Shown piece by piece: positions 53,350 through 62,702 of a stretch of 64,000 nt of DNA. Position 1 is the first letter of the stretch. Every line of letters starts with the position of its first letter. Both the position numbers and the translations under genes were made by a program. The stretch is from Streptomyces sp. 130 (GTDB lineage: Bacteria > Actinomycetota > Actinomycetes > Streptomycetales > Streptomycetaceae): NCBI RefSeq assembly GCF_007096885.1, contig NZ_VJNO01000002.1, positions 62,001 through 126,000 of the forward strand. Reading direction: 5' to 3'. The notes beneath the pieces were generated by a model, which was not told where the DNA came from, did not search any database, and saw nothing but the letters and a program-made list of their open reading frames with translations.

Positions 53350-53534
53350 AGCAGCCCCATCGCTTCATCGAACGTCCGCGCCCCTACCCGACACCTGGGC
53401 GCACATGCGTGTACCTGCGTACGACGCGGGAGGCCATCCGGAGGTTGCATGCGGCGGGCCCGGCGCCCGTGGAAGCCGGAGCGGCCCACCATGGAGCCGG
53501 ACAGGACAGACCACCACGAAAGGCAGGAACCGCC

Positions 53535-54077
53535 ATGACCCGACCCCGCTCCGCCCGGCGCGCCGCCGGCCGTACGCTGCTCGCCTCGGCGCTTCTGGCC
53601 GCCGCCGTCGCCGTGCCCGTCGCCGCCGTGCCCGCCGCCACTGCCGCCCCGCGCGAGGCGTCCGCCGGGGCGACGGTCACCGACGCCCCGCGCGAGGCGT
53701 CCGCCGGGGCGACGGTCACCGAGGAGCCGGCGACCCGGGAATCCCGGCTGGTGGACGACTTCTACAGCGCGTACGTCGACGCGGTGGCGGCCGAGGACGG
53801 CGGGAACCTGGCCACGGCGCTGCGCGGCTTCTACCTCACCCCGGAGCTCCGCGACCGCCTCGCCGGGTGGGAGGCGGCGCACCACGCGGACGGTGTGCTC
53901 CTCGCCCAGGACGTCCCCTCGGACCACCTGGTCACCCCGGGCCACAGCGGCGCCGGCCACACCTGGTCCACGGTCCGGCTCACCTGGGGCACGCCCGAGG
54001 ACCCCGCGTACACCTACCTGACCGTGCGCTCCGATCTCGCGACCGGGAAGATCTCGGCGATCCGGGACGGGGTGTAG
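53535..54077 (+). CDS. Secreted protein, unknown function (DUF3828-like length)
   Basis: 180 residues with signal peptide (RTLLASALLAAAVAVPVAAVPAATA). A tandem repeat of APREASAGATVT(D/E) follows, then a folded domain of about 115 residues: SRLVDDFYSAYVDAVAAEDGGNLATALRGFYLTPELRDRLAGWE, AQDVPSDH, TWSTVRLTWGTPEDPAYTYLTVRSDLATGKISAI. The helix-then-sheet pattern resembles NTF2-like/DUF3828 secreted proteins, but the assignment is weak. Confidence 0.7.
   Translation: MTRPRSARRAAGRTLLASALLAAAVAVPVAAVPAATAAPREASAGATVTDAPREASAGATVTEEPATRESRLVDDFYSAYVDAVAAEDGGNLATALRGFYLTPELRDRLAGWEAAHHADGVLLAQDVPSDHLVTPGHSGAGHTWSTVRLTWGTPEDPAYTYLTVRSDLATGKISAIRDGV
53646..53723 (+). repeat. 39-bp tandem duplication in a secreted protein gene
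   Basis: Units 53646-53684 and 53685-53723 are nearly identical and encode APREASAGATVTD and APREASAGATVTE just after the signal peptide, extending a linker by 13 residues. Confidence 0.9.
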
Positions 54078-54099
54078 GCCCCGGGCCGGGGGCCGGCGG

Positions 54100-57000
54100 T
54101 CACACCCCGGCCGGCTCGTCCTCCCCTATGAACGTGCGCCACAGCACCGCGTAGTGCCCGTCGCGGGCGAGGAGCTCGTCGTGGGTGCCGTCCTCGACGA
54201 CCCGGCCGTGGTCCATCACCACGACCCGGTCCGCGCGGGCGGCGGTGGTCAGGCGGTGGGCGACGACGAGCGTGGTGCGGCGGCCCGCCAGCCGGTCGGT
54301 GGCCTGGTTGACCTGCGCCTCGCTGGCCAGGTCGAGCGAGGCGGTCGCCTCGTCCAGGAGCAGGATGTCCGGGTCGACCAGTTCGGCGCGGGCGAGCGCG
54401 ATCAGCTGGCGCTGTCCGGCCGAGAGGTTGCGGCCCCGCTCGGCGACCTCGTGGAGGTAGCCCCCGTCCAGCGTGGCGATCATGTCGTGCGCGCCGACCG
54501 CCCTGGCAGCCGCCTCCACCTCCGCGTCGGTGGCGTCCGGCCGCCCGTAGGCGATGGCGTCGCGCACGGTCCCGGCGAAGAGGTACGCCTCCTGCGGGAC
54601 GACTCCGAGCCGGCGCCGGTAGGCGGTGAGCCCGAGGCCGCGCAGGTCGGCGCCGTCCACCGTGATCCTGCCCTCCGTCGGGTCGTAGTAGCGGGCGACC
54701 AGCTTGACCAGGGTGGACTTCCCGGCCCCGGTCTCCCCGACGAACGCGACGGTCTGCCCGGCCGGGATGCGCAGGTCGACGCCCCGGAGGGCCGCCTCCT
54801 CGTCCCCGTAGGCGAAGGACACGTCCTCGAAGGCGATCTCGCCGCGCAGTTCGCGGACGTGCCGGGGGTCGTCGCGGTCGGTGGTGGAGGCGGGCTCGCG
54901 CAGGAGCTCCTGGATGCGGCCGAGGGAGACGGCCGCCTGCTGGTAGCCGTCGAAGACCTGGGAGAGCTGCTGGACGGGCGCGAAGAACAGGTCGATGTAG
55001 AGCAGGTAGGCGACCAGCGCGCCCGCGGTGAGCGTCCCGTCGTCCACCCGGTGGGCGCCCACGACCAGCACCGCCGCGGCGGCCACCGACGACAGCAGCT
55101 GGACGAACGGGAAGTAGACGGAGATCAGCCACTGCCCGCGCACCCGGGCCGCGCGGTAGTCGTCGCTGCGGGCGGCGAACTCCTCGGCCCCGTCCCGCTC
55201 GCGCCGGAACGCCTGGACGATGCGGAGGCCGGCGACGGACTCCTGGAGGCCGGCGTTGACGACGCTGATCCGCTCCCGGGCCAGCTCGTACGCCTTGACG
55301 CTCTTGCGGCGGAAGAAGACGGTCCCGACGACGAGGACGGGCAGGGTCGCGAAGACGACGAGGGCCAGCTCCACGTCGAGGACCAGCAGCGCGACCATGA
55401 TGCCGAGGAAGGTGACCAGGGAGACGAAGGCGGTGACCAGGCCGGTCTGGAGGAAGGTGGACAGCGCGTCCACGTCCGTCGTCATCCGGGTCATGATGCG
55501 GCCGGTCAGCTCGCGCTCGTAGTAGTCGAGCCCCAGGCGCTGGAGCTGGGCGAAGATCTTCAGCCGCAGCGCGTACAGCACCCGCTCCCCGGTGCGGCCG
55601 GTCATCCGGGTCTCGCCGATCTGGGCCGCCCACTGCACGAGGACGACGAGCAGGGCGAGGGCGGACGCCGTCCAGACCGCGCCCAGCGCGAGCTGGGTGA
55701 CCCCGTCGTCGATGCCGTCGCGGATCAGCACCGGCAGCAGCAGCCCGGCCCCGGCGTCCACGGCGACCAGGCCGAGGCTGACCAGGAGCGGCAGCCCGAA
55801 GCCGCGCAGCAGCCGGCGCAGCCCGTAGGAGTCCTCGGGGCGGACCGCGCGGGCCTCGTCCACGTCCGGGGTGTCGGTGGCCGGGGGCAGGGCGTCCACC
55901 TGGGCGAGCAGTTCGGGCGTGGCGGGCGTGCCCGTCGTGTCGGTGCCCCGGTCCTCCTCCCGGCGCACCCACAGCGCGGGCGTGATGCCGCGCTCGGCGT
56001 CGAACGCGGCGTCGATCTCCTCCTGGAGCGCGCGGTCGCGTTCCGGCTCCTCGGGGGCGGCGGCCGGGCGGTGGCCGGGCGAGGGGCCGCCCAGCTCGTC
56101 CGGGTCGGTGAGCAGGCGCCGGTAGAGGGCGCAGCGGCGTTCCAGCTCCTCGTGGGTGCCGAGGTCGGCGAGGCGGCCGTCGTCGAGGACGGCGATGCGG
56201 TCCGCGAGGTTCAGGGTGGACCGGCGGTGGGCGATGAGCAGCGTCGTGCGGCCGGCCATCACCTGGCGCAGGGCCTCGTGGATCTCGTGCTCGACGCGGG
56301 CGTCCACGGCGGAGGTGGCGTCGTCCAGGAGGAGGAGGCGGGGGTCGGTGAGGATGGCGCGGGCGAGGGCGATGCGCTGGCGCTGGCCGCCGGAGAGGGT
56401 GAGCCCGTGCTCGCCGACCTTGGTGTCGTAGCCGTCCGGCAGCTCGGCTATGAAGCGGTGGGCCTGGGCGGAGCGGGCGGCCTGTTCGATCTGCTCGTCG
56501 GTGGCGCCGGGCAGGCCGTACGCGATGTTGGCGCGGACGGTGTCGGAGAACAGGAAGCTGTCCTCGGGGACGAGCCCGATCGCGGCGCGCAGTGAGTCGA
56601 GGGTGAGCTCCCGCACGTCGTGGCCGCCGACGAGGACGGCGCCGTGCGTGACGTCGTAGAAGCGGGGCAGCAGCAGCGAGACGGTGGACTTGCCGCTGCC
56701 GGAGGCGCCGACGACGGCGACGGTCTCGCCGGGTTCGATGGTCAGCGAGAAGCCGTCGAGGACGGGGCGGCTGGTCTTGTCGTAGCCGAACCGGACGTTC
56801 TCGAACTCGACGCTCGCCGGGGCGTCGGCGGGCAGCTCCTTGGTGCCGTCCTGGAGGGAGGGCTCGGTGTCGATGAGTTCCAGGACGCGCTCCACACCGG
56901 CCCGGGCCTGCTGGCCGACGGTGAGGACCATGGCGAGCATCCGGACCGGGCCGACGAGCTGCGCGAGGTACGTGGAGAAGGCGACGAACGTGCCGAGGGT

Positions 57001-57840
57001 GATCTCGCCCCGGGTGGCCAGCCAGCCGCCGAGGGCCAGCATCGCGACCTGGCCGAGGGCGGGCACGGCCTGGAGGGCGGGGGTGTAGCGGGCGTTCAGC
57101 CGGATGGTGCGCAGCCGGCCGGCGAACAGCTTGCGGCCGACCTCGCGCAGCTTGCCGGTCTCCTGCTCCTCCTGCCCGAAGCCCTTGACGACGCGGACGC
57201 CGGAGACGGCTCCGTCCACGACTCCGGCGACGGCGGCGGCCTGCGACTGGGCGTACCAGGTGGCGGGGAAGAGGCGGGCGCGGGAGCGGCGGGCGATGTA
57301 CCAGAGGGCGGGGGCGACGGCGACGGCGACGAGGGTCAGCAGCGGTGACAGCCAGGCCATGATGACCAGGGAGATCAGGAACAGCAGCACGTTCCCGATG
57401 GTCATCGGGAGCATGAAGAGCAGGCTCTGGATGAGCTGGAGGTCGCTGGTGGCGCGCCCGACGACCTGCCCGGTGGACAGCTCGTCCTGACGCCTGCCGT
57501 CCAGCCTGGTGATCGTCCCGTACATGCCGGTCCGCAGGTCGTGCTGGACGTCGAGGGCGAGCCGGCCGCCGTAGTAGCGGCGGATGTAGGTGGCGGCGTA
57601 GACGAGGACGGCCGCCAGGACCAGCAGGCCGGTCCACACGGCGAGGGAGCGGGTGTGACCGACGACCACGTCGTCGATGATCACCTTGGTGATCAGGGGG
57701 ACGAGGGCCATCACGGCCATGCCCGCGAGCGAGGAGCCGAGCGCCAGCACGACGTTGCGCCGGTAGCGCCAGGCGTAACCGGTCAGTCTCCGCGCCCAGC
57801 CGCCCCGCTGCCCGCGTTCCGTCTCCCGTGCGTCCGCCAC
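54100..57840 (-). CDS. Fused double ABC exporter (heterodimer-type) with unequal ATPase sites
   Basis: A 1246-residue protein with two complete TMD-NBD exporter halves. Half 1: six-helix TMD (about 25-320), Walker [10 protein letters not shown] near 380, signature LSGGQRQRIALARA, Walker B LLLLDDATSAVD. Half 2: TMD (about 620-930), Walker A GETGAGKST near 1036, signature LSAGQRQLIALARA, Walker B ILLLDEATASLD. An acidic linker of about 130 residues joins them. Half 1 has Asp instead of the catalytic Glu, as in heterodimeric exporters with one degenerate site. The GTG at 57840 lies behind GGGAGG; an ATG 63 bases upstream is less likely. Substrate unknown, probably a hydrophobic compound. Confidence 0.92.
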   Translation of the reverse strand: MADARETERGQRGGWARRLTGYAWRYRRNVVLALGSSLAGMAVMALVPLITKVIIDDVVVGHTRSLAVWTGLLVLAAVLVYAATYIRRYYGGRLALDVQHDLRTGMYGTITRLDGRRQDELSTGQVVGRATSDLQLIQSLLFMLPMTIGNVLLFLISLVIMAWLSPLLTLVAVAVAPALWYIARRSRARLFPATWYAQSQAAAVAGVVDGAVSGVRVVKGFGQEEQETGKLREVGRKLFAGRLRTIRLNARYTPALQAVPALGQVAMLALGGWLATRGEITLGTFVAFSTYLAQLVGPVRMLAMVLTVGQQARAGVERVLELIDTEPSLQDGTKELPADAPASVEFENVRFGYDKTSRPVLDGFSLTIEPGETVAVVGASGSGKSTVSLLLPRFYDVTHGAVLVGGHDVRELTLDSLRAAIGLVPEDSFLFSDTVRANIAYGLPGATDEQIEQAARSAQAHRFIAELPDGYDTKVGEHGLTLSGGQRQRIALARAILTDPRLLLLDDATSAVDARVEHEIHEALRQVMAGRTTLLIAHRRSTLNLADRIAVLDDGRLADLGTHEELERRCALYRRLLTDPDELGGPSPGHRPAAAPEEPERDRALQEEIDAAFDAERGITPALWVRREEDRGTDTTGTPATPELLAQVDALPPATDTPDVDEARAVRPEDSYGLRRLLRGFGLPLLVSLGLVAVDAGAGLLLPVLIRDGIDDGVTQLALGAVWTASALALLVVLVQWAAQIGETRMTGRTGERVLYALRLKIFAQLQRLGLDYYERELTGRIMTRMTTDVDALSTFLQTGLVTAFVSLVTFLGIMVALLVLDVELALVVFATLPVLVVGTVFFRRKSVKAYELARERISVVNAGLQESVAGLRIVQAFRRERDGAEEFAARSDDYRAARVRGQWLISVYFPFVQLLSSVAAAAVLVVGAHRVDDGTLTAGALVAYLLYIDLFFAPVQQLSQVFDGYQQAAVSLGRIQELLREPASTTDRDDPRHVRELRGEIAFEDVSFAYGDEEAALRGVDLRIPAGQTVAFVGETGAGKSTLVKLVARYYDPTEGRITVDGADLRGLGLTAYRRRLGVVPQEAYLFAGTVRDAIAYGRPDATDAEVEAAARAVGAHDMIATLDGGYLHEVAERGRNLSAGQRQLIALARAELVDPDILLLDEATASLDLASEAQVNQATDRLAGRRTTLVVAHRLTTAARADRVVVMDHGRVVEDGTHDELLARDGHYAVLWRTFIGEDEPAGV

Positions 57841-57945
57841 CCGGTGCCTCCCGTCCGTCCTGATCCGACGGAAGGCACCAACGCGGTGTGCTGCGGATTT
57901 CATCCCTCCGCCACAAATACGGGACCGGGGACCCAGGTCCCGGCG

Positions 57946-59436
57946 TCACCTTCCCGTGGTCCGCCCGCTCTCCCCGTCCCGGGCCGTCTCCGTCCTCTTC
58001 GCCCGGCCGGGCGTGTGCCCGGGGGCCTCGGTCGCCGTGGTGCTCGGGGTCACCGACGCCGAGGGTGTCCCTTCGTCCGGTGTGGCCGATGCGGTGGGAG
58101 CGGTCGGCGAGGGGGCGGGCGCTGTGCTCCGCGTGGGCGCCGCCGTGTCCTTTGTGTCGTCCGAGCCGGTGGAGGCGGTGGGTGCGCGGGACGCGCCGGA
58201 CGGGGCGGAGGGGCTGCCGGGCGTGGGCGTGTCCGCGGTCCGGCGGGGGCCGGCGGCGGCGTGCGGGCCGGTGGGCCGGGGAGCCGGCGGCGGTGTGGCC
58301 GTCGTACCGTGCGCGCCTGAGTCGTTACGGGCGTGGGCGCTTCCCGTGGGGGCGGCGGAGGCCCGGGGCGCGCCCGGGCCGGCGTCGGTCGGGGCGGAGC
58401 TGCCCGTGACGGCGAGCACGACCGCAGCGACGGCGGCGAGGGCGACGCCCCCGCCGGCCATGGCGGTGCGTCCTCGTGCGGGGCGGGCGCCGTCGTCCCC
58501 GGCGCGCGGCCGGTCCCCGGCGCGCGGCCGGTCCGCGTGCGCGGGCTCCACCGCCCCGGCCGGCTCCGTCAGGACGCGGTGCGGCCGGTCCGCCTGCGCG
58601 GGCGCCCCCGCCCCGGCCAGCTCCGTCAGGGCGCGGGCGCAGTCGCGGGCCGTCGGGCGGTCCTCGTCGTCCTTGGCCGTCATCCGGCCGAGCAGGGCGC
58701 AGAACCGCTCCGGTGCGCCCGGCGGCAGGACGGGTGGACGGTGGAGCCGGGCGATCGCGGCCTCGACGGGGCCGCCGCCGTACTCCAGCCTGCCGGTGAG
58801 GCATTCGAGGAGGACCAGGCCGAGGGCGTAGATGTCGGCGGGCCGCCCCACGGGCCGGCCGAGTACCTGCTCGGGGGACAGGTAGGCGGCGGTGCCGACG
58901 AGGGTGTCGGGCGCGGTCCGGGTCGTGGCGTCCAGGGGCCTGGATATGCCGAAGTCGGCCAGATACGGACGGTGCGCGGAGTCCAGGAGGATGTTGGACG
59001 GCTTGACGTCGCGGTGGACGATGCCGGCCTCGTGCGCGTGCGCCAGCGCGTGGGCGAGGCCCGCTCCGAGTGCCGCGGTGGCCTCGGGGGGCAGCGGCCC
59101 CTCGGCGATGCGGTGCTTCAGCGTGGTGCCTTCGATCAGCTGCATGACCAGGAAGGCGCGTCCGTCGTGGTGCCCGGCGTCGAAGGCGGTGACCAGTCCG
59201 GGGTGGTGCAGCCGGGCCAGGATCTCCGCTTCGGCCCGCCAGCTCTCCTCGGCGTCGAGGGAGGTGCCGGGCCGGAAGACCTTGACGGCCACCGGTCGTC
59301 TCATCCTCAGGTCGAAGCCCCGGTGGACGTCCGCCGCACCGCCCGAACCGAGAGGTCCGTCAAGACGGTACCGGCCGCTGAGCACCTCGGCGTGAAGCCG
59401 GGGAGCCGTGGCCTGAGCAGATTCGCGAAGCCTCAT
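57946..59436 (-). CDS. Membrane Ser/Thr protein kinase (PknB-like catalytic domain, no PASTA)
   Basis: 496 residues. The kinase domain (22-275) has the glycine loop GSGGAADV, Lys52, the catalytic loop HRDVKPSNIL (141-150), DFG at 161-163 and GTAAYLSPEQ. A membrane helix (GGGVALAAVAAVVLAVTGSS, about 330-350) precedes an outside tail of about 140 residues rich in Pro, Ala, Thr and Ser, without PASTA or other recognisable sensor domains. It likely signals from the cell surface; targets unknown. Confidence 0.92.
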   Translation of the reverse strand: MRLRESAQATAPRLHAEVLSGRYRLDGPLGSGGAADVHRGFDLRMRRPVAVKVFRPGTSLDAEESWRAEAEILARLHHPGLVTAFDAGHHDGRAFLVMQLIEGTTLKHRIAEGPLPPEATAALGAGLAHALAHAHEAGIVHRDVKPSNILLDSAHRPYLADFGISRPLDATTRTAPDTLVGTAAYLSPEQVLGRPVGRPADIYALGLVLLECLTGRLEYGGGPVEAAIARLHRPPVLPPGAPERFCALLGRMTAKDDEDRPTARDCARALTELAGAGAPAQADRPHRVLTEPAGAVEPAHADRPRAGDRPRAGDDGARPARGRTAMAGGGVALAAVAAVVLAVTGSSAPTDAGPGAPRASAAPTGSAHARNDSGAHGTTATPPPAPRPTGPHAAAGPRRTADTPTPGSPSAPSGASRAPTASTGSDDTKDTAAPTRSTAPAPSPTAPTASATPDEGTPSASVTPSTTATEAPGHTPGRAKRTETARDGESGRTTGR

Positions 59437-59589
59437 TCCCTCTCCTACCGCGTTGGGGGGCTTACGCCAGTCGGTGATCCGGACCCGACGCTCCTTGAGA
59501 CGCCGCGTACCCGGAAGAGCCGCGTGCAGCCCTGCCGATCGCGCCCCTGTGCCCGGGCCCGGTAGGAGGCGGGCCCGGGCGGGACCGGA

Positions 59590-60465
59590 TCAGCCCCTGG
59601 CGTGCGCGATGCGCGGGTTGAGGTCCTTGTGGACGACCCGGGCGACGGCCTGGATGGTGTTGACGCCGTCGTTCATCGTCTTGTTGTCCTGGGTGAGCAC
59701 GGTCAGCCCGTAGTCGTGGTAGTTGCCCGTGAAGGCGCCGATGCTGTGGACCCGCCAGCCGTGGGTGGAGCGCTGCAGCCAGCCGTTCTTGAGCTGGACG
59801 GTGGTCCCGGTGACGGCACCGGCCGGGGTGCCCCAGCGCTGCGAGGAGACGACCTTCTTCATCAGGCCCAGCTCGTAGGAGCGGGCGCTGTCGGTGAGCA
59901 CGGAGTTCTTCGAGGTGAGCAGGGTCAGCAGCCGCTGTTCGTCCTGGGCGGTTATCTGGGTCAGGCCCCAGTAGCCGCCGGAGCCGGGCACGGTGTGGGT
60001 CATGCCGGCCGCCTTGAGGAAGGCGTTGACCTTGCTGACGCCGAGCTGCTTCCACAGGCTGGTGGTCGCGTCGTTGTCGGACTTGGTGATCATCTTGGTG
60101 CTGAGGTCGATCTCGCGCTGGGTGAGGTAGCGGTTGTGCTTGGCGTTGTCCCACAGGAGCGTGGCCAGCACGGTCGCCTTCACGATGCTCGCGGAGTCGT
60201 ACTTGCTCGTCGCGCGCAGCGTGCACGTGGTGCTGGTGGAGCGGTCGTAGAGCGCCAGCGCGACGGTGGACTTGCGGCCCTTGAGCGCGGCGGTGATGTC
60301 CTTGGTCAGCTGGGCGGCGAGCCCGGCCCGCTTCGAGGTGCAGCTCACCTGCGCGGTCGCGGCGGACGCGGGCGCGGCGGCGAGCGCGACGGGCGCGAGG
60401 ACCCCGGCGGCGACGGCGGCGCAGAGCGCGGCGCGGGCGCGCCCGGTGGTACGGGACGTGGTCAT
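59590..60465 (-). CDS. Secreted class A beta-lactamase-fold serine hydrolase
   Basis: 291 residues with signal peptide (RAALCAAVAAGVLAPVALAA-like, cut near ASA). The beta-lactamase/PBP triad motifs are present: S-x-x-K in ASIVKATVL, S-D-N in TKSDNDATT, and K-N-G (LKNGWLQ) in place of K-T-G. The omega-loop glutamate of true class A lactamases is not obvious. Two cysteines near the N-terminus (VSCTSKR, TTCTLR) may pair. A penicillin-interacting or esterase-like role is more likely than resistance. Confidence 0.83.
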   Translation of the reverse strand: MTTSRTTGRARAALCAAVAAGVLAPVALAAAPASAATAQVSCTSKRAGLAAQLTKDITAALKGRKSTVALALYDRSTSTTCTLRATSKYDSASIVKATVLATLLWDNAKHNRYLTQREIDLSTKMITKSDNDATTSLWKQLGVSKVNAFLKAAGMTHTVPGSGGYWGLTQITAQDEQRLLTLLTSKNSVLTDSARSYELGLMKKVVSSQRWGTPAGAVTGTTVQLKNGWLQRSTHGWRVHSIGAFTGNYHDYGLTVLTQDNKTMNDGVNTIQAVARVVHKDLNPRIAHARG

Positions 60466-60624
60466 GGTGCTTCCCCCTGAAAGATTCCTGCGGGCGGCCC
60501 CCCGGCACGCCCGCAAGAGATGACTCGCGGGGCGCCGGAAGGTTGTACGCGCCCGCGACACGGGGTTCGCCGCCGGCCCGGGGCAGGTAGCCATGAGAGT
60601 CCGCCGGTGGACCAGGGAGGGTGC

Positions 60625-60984
60625 ATGGCCGACGGTCAGCTCACGGACGCCTGTCGCTGCGGACAGCTGTACGCGGCACTCGCGGCGCTCGAACGGCTCG
60701 CCTGACCGAACGGGAAGGTCGCGCTGGACGAGAAGGACGTCCGGTCGAAGGCGGCGGAGAACCCGCGAAACGTATCGCCCGCTTGTCTGAAGCAGGCGGT
60801 CGCTTACCCCATGGCGGCCCAGCACCGCCGCAAGGGGGCGGAGGCGGCGGCCGTCTTCCGGTCGATTCCCGAGCTGCTGCCGGGCACGAAGGAACTGCCG
60901 GGAGGCCTGAACAACGTACAGCGCGACGACTTCCATCTGGGGTGGTGCGCGCGGGTGAAGGCGCTGGAGGCTGCCGCGGAATGA
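60625..60984 (+). pseudogene. Fragment resembling the Cas8c/Csd1 C-terminus, interrupted by TGA
   Basis: An ATG at 60625 stands behind GGGAGG. The 119-codon frame is broken once, by TGA at 60703-60705 (…ALERLA stop PNGKVAL…), a likely CGA-to-TGA change. The sequence (CGQLYAALAALERLA, SKAAENPRNVSPACLKQAV, FRSIPELLPGTKELPGGLNN, DDFHLGWCARVKALEAA) resembles the last 110 residues of type I-C Cas8c/Csd1, which run GRLxAVLExxQ…AStxPxxVFPxLLxL…LPxxLxxEEQgrFaLGYYHQR. No other cas gene or repeat array is nearby. The similarity is from memory and the gene has its own start, so it may be an orphan domain gene that recently died. Confidence 0.5.
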
Positions 60985-61016
60985 GCCGCCCGGGGCCGCG
61001 TCGCGGCCCCGGGCCC

Positions 61017-62702
61017 CTACAGATGCGTCGGCTCGAACATCGTCAGACGGGCCGGGAGTACGACGACCGAGGGCCCCGGCCGTCCGAACGCCTCCGCCAG
61101 GTCCGCGGCGAGCGTCTCGGGGCTGGTACGGACGGCGGGGACGCCGAAGGACTCGGCGAGGGCCGTGAAGTCCGGGCGGGCCAGCTCCGTGCCGGTGGTC
61201 TCGCCGAAGGCACCGGTCAGGTACTCGCGCAGGATGCCGTAGCCGCCGTCGTCCACGATCAGCCAGGTCACCGGCAGGCCGTACTGCCGGGCGGTGGCCA
61301 GTTCCGCGATCGAGTACATCGCGCCGCCGTCGCCGGAGACCGCGAGGACCGGCCGGGTGGGGTCGGCCACCGCCGCGCCGAGCGCCGCCGGGAAGGCGTA
61401 GCCGAGGCCGCCCGCGCCCTGGGCGGAGTGCATGGTGTTCGGGCGGCGGGCGTCGAACGCGGCCCAGGCCCAGTAGCCGAGGATCGTCATGTCCCAGAAG
61501 CTGGGCGAGGCGTCGGGCAGGGCGGTCCTGATCGCCGCGAGAAGGCCCTGCTCCAGCTCCCGGCCCTGGCCGGCGATCCGGTCCCGGACCCGGGCGAGGA
61601 CCCCGGCGGCCCGGTCCGCCGCGGCCGGGTCCTCGCGCGGGGCGACCGCGTCGATGAGGCCGGCGAGCGCGTCGCGGGCGTCCGCGTGGATGCCGAGCGC
61701 CGGGAGGTTGGCCTCCAGCTTGCCGGCGTCCGCCTCGATCTGGATCACCCGGCCGCGCGGGGCGAACGTGTAGTAGTTGGAAGAGAGTTCGCCGAGTCCG
61801 GAGCCGACGACGAGCAGGACGTCGGCGTCCTCCAGGAAGTCGGTGACGTGCCGGTCCTCCACCCACGACCGGAGCGAGAGCGGGTGCTGCCAGGGGAAGG
61901 CGCCCTTGCCCCCGTACGTGGTGACCACCGGGGCCGCCAGCTTCTCGGCGAGCGCCCGCAGCTTCCCGGAGGCGTCCGACCGTACGACCCCGCCGCCCGC
62001 GACGATCGCCGGGCGCTCGGCGTGCGACAGCAGGTGCGCGGCCACGGCGATGAGTTCGGGGCGGGCGTGGAGCTCGCGCGGGGTGGCGTCCGGGGCGAGG
62101 ACGACGGGCAGCGCGGTCTTCGCGTCCAACACGTCCTGCGGGATCTCGACCCAGACGGGGCCGTGCGGGGCCGTCAGCGCGGACTCCCAGGCGGCGGCGA
62201 TCGCGGACGGGATCTGGGAGGCGGCGCGCACGGTGTGGACGGACTTCACGACGTCCCGGAACGACGCCTGCTGGTCGCGCAGTTCGTGCAGATGGCCGTG
62301 GCGCCCGCCGCCCAGCCCGCGCACCGGGATCTGGCTGGAGACCGCGAGCACCGGTGCGGAGGCGGCCGCCGCCTCCTGGAGCGCGGCGAGCGAGGTCAGC
62401 GCGCCGGGCCCGGTCGACAGGAACAGCGGGGCGGCCTCGCCGGTGATCCGGCCGTAGGCGTCGGCCGCGAACCCGGCGTTGTTCTCGACGCGCAGCCCCA
62501 CGTACTCCAGCGACGAGCGGCGCAGCGCGTCGAACAGCGCCAGCGCGTGCTGTCCGGGCAGCCCGAAGACCGTGGTCGCGCCGAGCCCGCGCAGCGTCTC
62601 GACGACGAGGTCGCCGCCGGTCCGCCCCGGTGGAGGATTCAGCGCGGCCTCGATCTGCGCCGGGGTGAGCTCGGGCCGCTCGTCGTGGTGGTCGTGACTC
62701 AA
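61017..62702 (-). CDS. Thiamine-diphosphate enzyme, acetolactate-synthase-like
   Basis: 561 residues. Pyr domain: [32 protein letters not shown] and [17 protein letters not shown] with the catalytic Glu region. The central domain includes [15 protein letters not shown]. The PP domain carries the ThDP motif [21 protein letters not shown]. It starts at a TTG (62702) overlapping the stop of the ureohydrolase gene as TTGA. Coupling to an agmatinase-family enzyme recalls the CeaS-PAH gene order of clavam pathways, but a primary-metabolism role in guanidino-compound use is equally possible. Confidence 0.87.
   Translation of the reverse strand: MSHDHHDERPELTPAQIEAALNPPPGRTGGDLVVETLRGLGATTVFGLPGQHALALFDALRRSSLEYVGLRVENNAGFAADAYGRITGEAAPLFLSTGPGALTSLAALQEAAAASAPVLAVSSQIPVRGLGGGRHGHLHELRDQQASFRDVVKSVHTVRAASQIPSAIAAAWESALTAPHGPVWVEIPQDVLDAKTALPVVLAPDATPRELHARPELIAVAAHLLSHAERPAIVAGGGVVRSDASGKLRALAEKLAAPVVTTYGGKGAFPWQHPLSLRSWVEDRHVTDFLEDADVLLVVGSGLGELSSNYYTFAPRGRVIQIEADAGKLEANLPALGIHADARDALAGLIDAVAPREDPAAADRAAGVLARVRDRIAGQGRELEQGLLAAIRTALPDASPSFWDMTILGYWAWAAFDARRPNTMHSAQGAGGLGYAFPAALGAAVADPTRPVLAVSGDGGAMYSIAELATARQYGLPVTWLIVDDGGYGILREYLTGAFGETTGTELARPDFTALAESFGVPAVRTSPETLAADLAEAFGRPGPSVVVLPARLTMFEPTHL

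Noticed and set aside
54014..57949. Second minus-strand frame of 1311 codons over the ABC exporter
   Set aside because: Arg/Pro/His-rich out-of-frame reading of the real exporter gene, without motifs.
59590..60465. Antibiotic-resistance beta-lactamase
   Set aside because: S-x-x-K and S-D-N are present, but the K-T-G motif is K-N-G and the omega-loop glutamate is not evident, so resistance cannot be claimed.
60625..60984. Internal TGA read as selenocysteine
   Set aside because: The family position is not a redox-active Cys and no SECIS-like hairpin was seen after the codon; a point nonsense mutation is simpler.
60466..61016. CRISPR array near the Csd1-like fragment
   Set aside because: No regularly spaced repeats or other cas genes are visible on either side.
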